Shown here piece after piece: positions 1-5,472 of a stretch of 6,394 nucleotides of DNA. The number at the start of each line of letters is the position of its first letter. Position 1 is the stretch's first letter. Under the pieces are notes generated by a model. That model did no database searches. It saw only the letters and a list, made by a program, of their open reading frames with translations, and was not told the DNA's origin. The DNA is from Treponema sp. (GTDB lineage Bacteria > Spirochaetota > Spirochaetia > Treponematales > Breznakiellaceae): NCBI GenBank assembly GCA_031278025.1, contig JAITLF010000060.1:1-6394 (forward strand). Direction: 5' to 3'. The position numbers and the translations under genes are program-made.

Positions 1-1183
1 GTTTGGGGCTTAGTTTATAAATGTGTTCTTCATCGGAATCATTGGGGGGCCGGTAATCAAAGCGCAGGCCCGGCACGATGCGGAACCTGTCCGCGCCGCC
101 GATGTTCCAGGTATCCTGGACAAAGGCGCTCAGCATGACCAGCGATTTCTCCGCGTCAAAGGAATCGCTTTCCAGGGCTTCCCGTTTGGCGTTGACCCCG
201 AAAAGCAGGGCGTGGGAAATAGCCGGTTCCCAGGAAAACCGGGCCTCCCCTTCAATGTCCCGGAAGAGGCTGTCCGCATAAGCCGACGTCGTCTTGTGGC
301 TGTAATTGATTCGGTCCGCGTCGTAGTCCAACTGCCGGTAACTGAAAAAGCCGTCCACCAGGGCAAAGTCGGAAAGGCGGAAGCTCTCTTTCAGGCCGCC
401 CTCGATCTTCGTATTCATAAAATCATAGCCGTTTTCCATGTCCGCGCTTATGTTGGAAAGCGAATCCATCCAGCTTGCGTACAGCGCCAGTTCGCCCCTC
501 GGATGATACCAGGAGGCGTCCGCCCGAGCCGAGCCAAGACGGGCAGCGGGAACTTCGTAGAGGTCGACGTATTCCCGGCGGTTGTTCCGTTTTTGTACGG
601 TCTTGCCGTCGTCCCAGTCGAAGGACCCTCCCAGGGAAAGCGCGAAAAGATCGTTGGCGTAACCGATATACCCTTCGCCGTAGTAGCGGATATTGGAAGC
701 AAATTCCTGTTTTAGCCGGGCGGATAATTTTCCCTGGTCCGGCTTTTTGGTGATGATGTTGATTACCCCGCCCATGGCGTCGGAACCGTAGAGAACCGAC
801 GAGGCCCCCCGCACTATTTCTATCCGTTCAATGTCGGAAACGGGGATCATGTTGACCGGGGTTGCGCCGCCTGAGTCGCCGGTAATCTCCATGCCGTCGA
901 TCAGTACCTTGATATATGCCCCTTCAAAGCCCTGCATCATCACCGCCGCCTGGGGATGATCGTAGATCACTACCCCCGGTATGTTCGCCATCACCTCGGC
1001 CACGTTTTTGGCCCCCATTCCGGCAATTTCTTCCGCGCTTATGACTTCTACCGCCTCCACGGTTTCCGCGATGTCCTGTTCCACCTTTGCGCCGGTTACT
1101 ACCATAACGGGGGCTTCCTGGGCCCGTAAAAAGGTAGTTAAGACTAACATAGTGGTAAAAAAAACATGCCTTCTCAATTCCAT
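1..1183 (-). CDS. TonB-dependent outer-membrane receptor, N-terminal part (3' end outside the window)
   Basis: Reading the minus strand from the ATG at 1183 gives 394 uninterrupted codons up to the left edge. Residues 1-22 look like a signal peptide: a basic MELRRH start, a hydrophobic stretch, then RAQ. A TonB-box-like segment APVMVVTGA follows at about 24-32. Residues 34-147 form a plug domain whose end carries the family signature IERIEIVRGASSVLYGSDAM (119-138), followed by GGVINIITKK. Alternating aromatic and polar strands after residue 155 fit the start of the beta-barrel, including FVQDTW and PGLRFDY near 354-377. Full receptors usually have 600-750 residues, so roughly half is missing. 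Neighbours suggest a heme or iron-complex ligand, but FRAP/NPNL-type heme motifs would lie past the edge, so the ligand is not proven. The start is supported by AAGGAG at 1191-1196, seven bases upstream, and the gene begins 17 bases after tonB ends. Confidence 0.95.
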   Translation of the reverse strand, partial: MELRRHVFFTTMLVLTTFLRAQEAPVMVVTGAKVEQDIAETVEAVEVISAEEIAGMGAKNVAEVMANIPGVVIYDHPQAAVMMQGFEGAYIKVLIDGMEITGDSGGATPVNMIPVSDIERIEIVRGASSVLYGSDAMGGVINIITKKPDQGKLSARLKQEFASNIRYYGEGYIGYANDLFALSLGGSFDWDDGKTVQKRNNRREYVDLYEVPAARLGSARADASWYHPRGELALYASWMDSLSNISADMENGYDFMNTKIEGGLKESFRLSDFALVDGFFSYRQLDYDADRINYSHKTTSAYADSLFRDIEGEARFSWEPAISHALLFGVNAKREALESDSFDAEKSLVMLSAFVQDTWNIGGADRFRIVPGLRFDYRPPNDSDEEHIYKLSPK

Positions 1184-1200
1184 ATCATGTCTCCTTATGC

Positions 1201-1995
1201 TTATTTTTTGTGCGTTGTCTGATCTTCCAGACGATAACGAATGGTTACCCGCGCGGTGTAATCCCCTTCCCGGCCTTCCCTGACCGGAAAGGGGCCTGCC
1301 GAGCGGATGGTCTCGAAGGCGGCCTGCGCCAGGAAGCGGTGGCCCGACGGGTCCGCCAGCCTCAAGTCCGAGACGGTTCCGTCGGGTCTTATGGTAAAGG
1401 CCGCCGTAATATCCCCCTCAATACCCCGTTTGCGTACCGACAGGGGATAAATCTTGTTTTTTTCCAGCCGGCCCATGATCAGGGCCAGATATTCCGCATC
1501 GGTCATGGGCCGCTGCGGAGCGAAACCTGCCGGCGCGCCCGTATTTCCGGCCTTCACCGCCGCGGCTTCGGCGGGGGCCGGGAAGGACGCCGCGGCGGTT
1601 TCTTCAGCTGGGGAGGTAATGCCGGATTCCTCCGGGGGAAGCGGGATTTCTTTGGGAACCGCTTCATCGGGAACCGCTTCAAAGGAGGGAACTTCCTCCT
1701 CCGGCAAGGGGACGGCGGGAAGGGGCGCTGCTTCCCGTGCCGCTATTAGCGCCGCTTCTTCCGGGCTGTTGTCCGCGGCTTCCAGGGTTAGAAACAGTTC
1801 CCTGGTTTCCGTAAAGGGCTTTTCGCTTTTCCTGAAAAGGTCAAACACGGAAATAAAGACAATATGCAGGGCCGCAACAGCCATAAAACAGGCCAGGGCC
1901 GGGAGCCGGTTGGCCAGGAAGACCCCGCCGTCCTCCCCAGCAAAATCCGCCCGGCCCTTTTCATGAGCGGGGAAGTTCATGACGAATTGCCACAT
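1201..1995 (-). CDS. tonB: Energy-transducing protein TonB
   Basis: This encodes the periplasm-spanning protein that couples the ExbB/ExbD proton motor to outer-membrane receptors. With the ATG at 1995 it has 264 residues. One membrane segment lies at about 31-51 (LPALACFMAVAALHIVFISV). Its His44 is placed like the functionally important membrane His of E. coli TonB. A Pro/Glu/Ala-rich spacer follows at roughly 70-150, and then a TonB C-terminal domain at about 170-264, with YPLSVRKRGIEGDI, an IRPDGTVSDLRL strand, a PSGHRFLAQAA helix and a closing ARVTIRYRL strand. The frame stays open to an ATG at 2022, but that start has no ribosome site. The ATG at 1995 has a G-rich stretch (GGGGGT, 2001-2006) five bases upstream and is preferred. 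A third ATG at 1980 cannot be excluded. It overlaps the end of exbD by 35 bases, which suggests coupled translation. Confidence 0.93.
   Translation of the reverse strand: MWQFVMNFPAHEKGRADFAGEDGGVFLANRLPALACFMAVAALHIVFISVFDLFRKSEKPFTETRELFLTLEAADNSPEEAALIAAREAAPLPAVPLPEEEVPSFEAVPDEAVPKEIPLPPEESGITSPAEETAAASFPAPAEAAAVKAGNTGAPAGFAPQRPMTDAEYLALIMGRLEKNKIYPLSVRKRGIEGDITAAFTIRPDGTVSDLRLADPSGHRFLAQAAFETIRSAGPFPVREGREGDYTARVTIRYRLEDQTTHKK
1654..1681 (-). repeat. Short tandem repeat in the TonB spacer
   Basis: A 13-base unit (plus strand GGGAACCGCTTCA) occurs at 1654-1666 and again at 1669-1681, a period of 15 bases. It encodes two in-frame copies of an EAVP-type motif followed by Asp or Lys. Because the period is a multiple of three, loss or gain of one copy would only change spacer length. 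Such low-complexity repeats are ordinary in TonB Pro-rich regions. Confidence 0.6.
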
Positions 1996-2365
1996 TACGC
2001 ACCCCCGCTGTAGTAAGTACATCCATGATTTCAGTTACCCGCTGAAAGGCCAGCCGGCCGTCGCAGTCCAGGGCGACCCTCAGATCCGGTTCCTCCTGAC
2101 GGTATACCCGTAATCGTTGCTTCAGAGCCTCCTCCCCGATTCGTTCCTCTTCCAGGTAGAGGAGTCCCCCGGCGTCCAGGGAAACGGTAAGCATCTGCCG
2201 CCGTGTAACTTCCCCGGACGAAGCGGTGGGCAGGGAAACGGCTAGGGCCGGTTTTTCAAAGGTGGAGCCTATCATGAAAAAAATCACCAGCATGAAGATC
2301 ACATCAATAAGGGAAGTGATGTTGATTTCCGTGCGGCGGGAAACGGCCGGTTCAAAGGTTTTCAT
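1961..2365 (-). CDS. exbD: Biopolymer transport protein ExbD
   Basis: This encodes the 134-residue ExbD/TolR subunit of the proton-driven motor. A short cytoplasmic N-terminus leads into a single membrane helix at about 18-36 (SLIDVIFMLVIFFMIGSTF). Asp21 lies where the essential proton-carrying Asp of the family (Asp25 in E. coli ExbD) is found. The rest is a small periplasmic domain (LPTASSGEV onward) ending in the usual helix-strand pattern with MDVLTTAGVRNVAI. Length is close to the family norm. The ATG at 2365 starts one base after the exbB stop codon, with AAGGA about 11 bases upstream. The 3' end overlaps the tonB start. The TonB gene immediately downstream favours ExbD over TolR. Confidence 0.95.
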   Translation of the reverse strand: MKTFEPAVSRRTEINITSLIDVIFMLVIFFMIGSTFEKPALAVSLPTASSGEVTRRQMLTVSLDAGGLLYLEEERIGEEALKQRLRVYRQEEPDLRVALDCDGRLAFQRVTEIMDVLTTAGVRNVAIRHELPRS

Positions 2366-2366
2366 C

Positions 2367-3077
2367 TCAGGCGCTTTCCTTGTCCTGTTCCCGGTCCCGC
2401 GGCGGTATTTTGTCCGCCGTCTCCCCGGACCTTCCCTCCGCGCCGGTTAAGATATCCCGGCGGAATTTTTCACTGAGAATAGACACCGCGAAACTCATAT
2501 CCCGCAGGCGGGAAGCCGACAGATGTTCGAACCACTTGCAGCAGCTTAGGGCGCAGATGGCGGTAACCAGTCCCGTGGCGGTGGTGATCATGGCTTCCCA
2601 GATACCACCGGAAAGAAAGGCTATATCTACCGAGGAGCCCCGTTCTTCAATCTGGCTAAAGGCGTTCATAAGCCCGGTAATGGTTCCTAAAAGCCCCAGG
2701 AGGGGCGCGGTGGTTCCGATAAAAGACAGGATGCCCAAGCCCCGTTCCATCTCCCCCCGGATAATCGCCGCCTCCCGGTCAAGGATCTCGGAAAGAACCG
2801 GAACCGGTTCCTCCCGGTGTTTGAAAAAACTGACGGCCATTCGCAGGGGCTGGCTATGTTTCGCCGAGCCGGGAAGAAATGGCCGGCCGGAATCGGTAAA
2901 CAGGGACGCGCCGGATTCAAGGGTTTTAAAAATCCGGTCCTTTTTATACCGGGTACGGAAAAAATAGATGATCCGTTCCGAAAAAACGGCAAGTACTAAA
3001 ACATATAAACCCGCGATAACCCAGTTCACCGGCCCGCCGGTACGCATAAATTCCACAAATGCTAAAAGACGTTTCAT
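2367..3077 (-). CDS. exbB: MotA/TolQ/ExbB-type proton channel protein ExbB
   Basis: This is the inner-membrane channel partner of ExbD, 236 residues long. Membrane helices are visible at about 18-40 (NWVIAGLYVLVLAVF), 115-139 (ILSFIGTTAPLLGLLGTITG) and 156-180 (GGIWEAMITTATGLVTAICA), with a cytoplasmic segment between helices 1 and 2. The APLLGLLGTITGLM block and Glu161 in the third helix match the conserved core of the family. Two small departures: a Trp before the Glu, and a Cys (ICALSCC) where most relatives have Pro after the VAI/TAI run. The gene starts seven bases after the binding-protein stop. Its nearest Shine-Dalgarno-like stretch (GGGAG) is about 12 bases from the ATG, so expression probably depends on translation of the upstream gene. 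The C-terminus is charged (RDREQDKESA). Confidence 0.95.
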   Translation of the reverse strand: MKRLLAFVEFMRTGGPVNWVIAGLYVLVLAVFSERIIYFFRTRYKKDRIFKTLESGASLFTDSGRPFLPGSAKHSQPLRMAVSFFKHREEPVPVLSEILDREAAIIRGEMERGLGILSFIGTTAPLLGLLGTITGLMNAFSQIEERGSSVDIAFLSGGIWEAMITTATGLVTAICALSCCKWFEHLSASRLRDMSFAVSILSEKFRRDILTGAEGRSGETADKIPPRDREQDKESA

Positions 3078-3084
3078 CCGTACG

Positions 3085-4089
3085 CTACGCTCCCGGTTTT
3101 GTATATTTTTTGATTACGCCGTACAATTCCAAAAGGCTTTCCACGATCCGGGGAGAAGTGCGCAGAAACAACGACGAGGGCACAATGCTGATGTTCTTTT
3201 CTATTCCCGCCCTGGTTTTCGCTATCACCGAATCGGCGGTAAGGATGTCTTCTGGTTTTGCTATGGCCATGGCGCCGAAAAGAAAATCCGGGTTTTGGGA
3301 CAGTATATACTCCGCCGAGAGTATAGGCTGGGCGGCGTTTAATCCGGCGGCGATATTTTCTACCCCCAGGATTTCGAGGATTTCTCCGGGCAGGGATTCG
3401 GAGGTAAAGGCCATGATGGGATTGGCGGAGTAGAGGAAGGCCCCCTTCAGATTGAGGGGCTTGCTTTTCAGTTCCGCTTTAAGGGAATCGAGCTGGGCCT
3501 CTTTTTCCGCCACCAGCGCCCGGGCTTCCGCCTCTTTTCCGGTAAGCCTTCCCAGGATCAGGGCGCTGTTAAAAATGTCCGCCAGAGAATCGGCGTTATG
3601 GATGAGTACGGTATAACCCCGGGAGGCAAGATCCGCCATAAGGGCGGCGGTCATCCCGTTGCCGATTACGAGGTCCGGTTCCAGGGCGATGATTGCCTCA
3701 AGGCTGGGCCGCGCGGTATTTCCGACACTGGGAAGCAGGACGGTTTTTTCCTCCGGCCAGATCGGGTCCCTGCCGGAAGTAACTCCGGCAATGGCGGATT
3801 CCGCGCCTATCATGTAGAGGACTTCCACCGCTCCCGGGGAAATAACGACGATCCGACGGTAGGCCGTCAGGGGAACCCTGTTGCCCGCGCCGTCAACGAT
3901 GTAGCTTGGGTTGGTTTCTTCGACAAGCCGCCAGTACAGGGGGCTTTGCACCGGGGCATGGCTTTGCGCCGCCGGCTCCGTTACGGAGTTTACCGGTTCA
4001 TGCTGTCCCCTGGCGGCAAGATTTACAGTCCCAAGCAGCAGCAGGATCGCCGCTAGAAACTGGGGGGGGGGGGGGGGGTGGTAATACAT
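3085..4089 (-). CDS. Periplasmic substrate-binding protein of an iron-complex/heme/cobalamin ABC transporter, with a poly-C tract near its start
   Basis: This encodes a class III (FecB/BtuF/HmuT-type, PF01497) binding protein of 334 residues as read. After a hydrophobic segment at 11-26 (FLAAILLLLGTVNLAA) come the first lobe (RIVVISPGAVEVLYMIGAES, 79-98; SVGNTARPSLEAIIALEPDL, 121-140), a long linking helix at about 172-208, and a second lobe ending SLFLRTSPRIVESLLELYGV. There is no Cys for a lipid anchor, so a soluble periplasmic protein is expected. The N-terminus is odd. The ATG at 4089 is followed by MYYHPPPPP, encoded by a run of 17 C, with no basic residues before the hydrophobic core and only AAAGG 12 bases upstream. 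A stronger start at 4166 is out of frame at this tract length. The mature protein is intact; which start is used, and whether the gene is ON at 17 C, is uncertain. The role follows from the flanking ATPase, permease and TonB genes. Confidence 0.9.
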   Translation of the reverse strand: MYYHPPPPPQFLAAILLLLGTVNLAARGQHEPVNSVTEPAAQSHAPVQSPLYWRLVEETNPSYIVDGAGNRVPLTAYRRIVVISPGAVEVLYMIGAESAIAGVTSGRDPIWPEEKTVLLPSVGNTARPSLEAIIALEPDLVIGNGMTAALMADLASRGYTVLIHNADSLADIFNSALILGRLTGKEAEARALVAEKEAQLDSLKAELKSKPLNLKGAFLYSANPIMAFTSESLPGEILEILGVENIAAGLNAAQPILSAEYILSQNPDFLFGAMAIAKPEDILTADSVIAKTRAGIEKNISIVPSSLFLRTSPRIVESLLELYGVIKKYTKPGA

Positions 4090-4166
4090 AAAACTGAATC
4101 GCCTTTATGTGTATAATTCATTTTGTGTTTTTTATGCGTGGAATTTTTAAACATACGCTTACGCAT
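4053..4166 (-). other. Short upstream reading frame with strong ribosome site, overlapping the binding-protein start
   Basis: An ATG at 4166 overlaps the last codons of the radical SAM gene and opens a 37-codon frame. It begins MRKRMFKNSTHKKHK, runs through the poly-C tract as five prolines and stops at TAG (4053-4055). It has the best ribosome site in this part of the operon. At 17 C it is out of frame with the binding protein. At 15 or 18 C it would fuse in frame and give that protein a strongly basic N-terminal extension ahead of its hydrophobic segment. It may be an alternative start, a translation leader, or chance. I do not propose that the 37-residue peptide has its own function. Confidence 0.45.
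4062..4078 (-). repeat. 17-base homopolymer (C on the coding strand), candidate phase-variation tract
   Basis: Seventeen consecutive G on the plus strand read as C in the coding direction. They span the end of codon 4 to the start of codon 10 of the binding-protein gene. Directly after the tract, only one of the three frames stays open. The second meets TAG at 4053-4055 and the third meets TGA about 20 codons on. Gains or losses not divisible by three would therefore switch expression from a given start codon. Homopolymers of this length mutate by slipped-strand mispairing in many bacteria, and poly-G/C tracts act this way in Neisseria, Campylobacter and Treponema pallidum. The exact count could be a sequencing error; the presence of a long tract is much safer. 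Confidence 0.85.
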
Positions 4167-4169
4167 AAA
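4131..4169 (-). promoter_or_regulatory. 9-bp inverted repeat over the 4166 start codon
   Basis: TTTATGCGT at 4131-4139 is the perfect reverse complement of ACGCATAAA at 4161-4169, with 21 bases between. In the transcript one arm contains the AUG at 4166, so a hairpin could hide that start codon while leaving the Shine-Dalgarno sequence just outside the stem. The surrounding 69 bases (4090-4158) have 20 G/C, that is 29%, in a window that is otherwise clearly GC-rich. The stem is AT-rich and the loop long, so its stability is doubtful. The coding strand shows no U-run typical of a terminator. No convincing promoter was found in the gap. Confidence 0.35.
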
Positions 4170-5472
4170 TTGCCTTCTCCTTTTTTGACGCGCTTATGGC
4201 GGCCCCAAGGACCTCCACCGCGATATTGTTTCCCCAGAATATACCGTCGGGGGTTAATGACCACGCGGAGCGTTGCGGTACGGGAACCAAATACCCCCGG
4301 CCGCTTAATTCCTGTATTTTTTCAACTATTGCCTTTTCCACACCAGGGGACCTGAAAAAACGGGCCAGCCCGGAAGGATCGTACAAACCAAATTGAAGCT
4401 CCCCCAGCATCCGGTAACAGCGTTCATGAACTTCGTCTGTGGGGGACACAAAACGCCTGCCCGGCGACATGGAATAGATCCGAAAACCCGCGATTCTGCC
4501 CCCCGCGCCGGAACCGATGGGAACAAGATCGCCGTTTTCGTACTGGATATGGATGTAGCGATAGGCGTCTCTGCCGGGCCGGACCAGCTTGGAAAGTTCC
4601 AGCAGGATAAAGCCCGATTCGGTAAGGCACCGGTAAAAAAGATGGTGCCGCTCCCGGTCCGATTCAATATTCCGGATAAATTCGATTTTACCCTGGTCAA
4701 TAGATTTGGCCAGGAGCGAACCGTGGTGGATCATAAGGGAATAGAAACTTACGCTGTCCACCCCGGAGGAGACGCAAATTTCCGCATCGCTTTTTATTTC
4801 TTCAAGGCTTTGATTCGGATAACTGTAGATGATGTCGATCCCCAGGACTCCCTTAAAGGCGGAGCGGAGGGCATGCAAATCCTCCAGGGCCTTTTCGCCT
4901 GAGTAAGTCCGGCCCAGGATCTTTCTGCCCCGGTCCGAAAAGGTCTGAATCCCTATGCTGAAACGGTTTATCCCCATACCCGCCAGAGTCTCGGCCTTTT
5001 TCGCCCCCAGGTTATGCTGGGTCGATTCCACCGTGATCTCGCAGTCCTCCGCCAGGGGGATATGCCGATGGAGGGCGTCCAGTATGCGGGACAACTGATC
5101 CGTGCTGAGTAGCGTGGGGGTGCCGCCACCGAAATACACCGCGTTAAAGGGCTGTTCCCTGATATAGGGCCACTCGCCGTAGGCTTTGAGTTCCCCGGCT
5201 ATATACCCGGTGTAGGCGTCCAGATCCACGCTTTTCCGTTCCGTCCGGTTAAGGTTGCAAAAACTACAGATTCTGTCGCAGTAGGGTACGTGGATGTAGA
5301 TGCCCCGGATCTTGCCGGAGGGGAACTCCTTTAAGCGGGCCTCCACCGTGGACCAGCTTTTCATCTTAAGAAGCCTCCGTAAATGCCCGCCGGGTTTTCC
5401 CTCCGATTTTCTCAAAAGAGCCTCCAAACCGCGTTCCGCGTCATGGTGGGAGCGGAACCGTTCAGTGAACAT
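4159..5472 (-). CDS. hutW: HemN-like radical SAM protein, HutW/ChuW type (putative anaerobic heme-degrading enzyme)
   Basis: This is a 437-residue radical SAM protein. Cys65, Cys69 and Cys72 (YIHVPYCDRICSFCNL) form the CxxxCxxC site for the [4Fe-4S] cluster and S-adenosylmethionine. GGGTPT (115-120) is the SAM-binding strand, and NRFSIGIQTFSD (169-180) and DIIYSYPNQSLEE (213-225) follow the HemN/HemW family pattern. A C-terminal HemN-like region ends LTPDGIFWGNNIAVEVL. The 58-residue lead before the Cys motif is longer than in typical HemW and fits HutW/ChuW. E. coli ChuW opens heme to anaerobilin without oxygen and releases iron; this activity is inferred here from family resemblance and from its place inside a heme/iron transport operon. 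Coproporphyrinogen dehydrogenase or HemW are alternatives but fit the context less well. The start at 5472 has an ideal AAGGAGG six bases upstream, overlaps the ATPase gene by 11 bases, and is preferred to the open ATG at 5577. Confidence 0.85.
   Translation of the reverse strand: MFTERFRSHHDAERGLEALLRKSEGKPGGHLRRLLKMKSWSTVEARLKEFPSGKIRGIYIHVPYCDRICSFCNLNRTERKSVDLDAYTGYIAGELKAYGEWPYIREQPFNAVYFGGGTPTLLSTDQLSRILDALHRHIPLAEDCEITVESTQHNLGAKKAETLAGMGINRFSIGIQTFSDRGRKILGRTYSGEKALEDLHALRSAFKGVLGIDIIYSYPNQSLEEIKSDAEICVSSGVDSVSFYSLMIHHGSLLAKSIDQGKIEFIRNIESDRERHHLFYRCLTESGFILLELSKLVRPGRDAYRYIHIQYENGDLVPIGSGAGGRIAGFRIYSMSPGRRFVSPTDEVHERCYRMLGELQFGLYDPSGLARFFRSPGVEKAIVEKIQELSGRGYLVPVPQRSAWSLTPDGIFWGNNIAVEVLGAAISASKKEKAIYA
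4173..4182 (-). promoter_or_regulatory. Strong Shine-Dalgarno sequence for the ATG at 4166
   Basis: The coding strand reads AAGGAGAAGG. The second AAGG ends six bases before the ATG at 4166, and AAGGAG ends ten bases before it. The site lies inside the last codons of the radical SAM gene, as expected for a coupled downstream start. By comparison, the ATG at 4089 has only AAAGG (4102-4106) with a 12-base spacer. Confidence 0.6.

Noticed and set aside
23..715. Long open frame on the plus strand opposite the receptor gene
   Set aside because: It is a shadow of a GC-rich gene. The minus-strand frame has a signal peptide, plug signature and barrel pattern with 394 uninterrupted codons; the plus-strand product resembles nothing I recognise.
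1210..1966. Plus-strand open frames of 170-179 codons opposite tonB
   Set aside because: Composition is the mirror of the Pro/Ala/Glu-rich TonB spacer (Ser/Gly/Arg-rich), with no recognisable domain.
1996..2022. Longer TonB start at the ATG at 2022
   Set aside because: No Shine-Dalgarno sequence upstream, a larger overlap with exbD, and the added MYLLQRGCV adds nothing typical of TonB.
4112..4117. TATAAT on the plus strand in the AT-rich gap
   Set aside because: No -35 element at 16-18 bases spacing, and it would transcribe antisense to the radical SAM gene. In such AT-rich sequence a chance match is likely.
4090..4158. Fur box, heme-responsive operator or minus-strand promoter in the gap
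   Set aside because: No Fur-like GATAAT repeats and no paired -35/-10 elements were found. TATACA on the minus strand lacks a -35 partner.
4131..4169. Rho-independent terminator
   Set aside because: The stem is AT-rich with a 21-base loop, and on the coding strand it is followed by A residues rather than a U-run.
4159..5472. Coproporphyrinogen III dehydrogenase (HemN) as the annotation
   Set aside because: The HemN-like fold is shared, but the context (heme/iron import) and the longer N-terminal lead favour HutW/ChuW. No heme biosynthesis gene is nearby.
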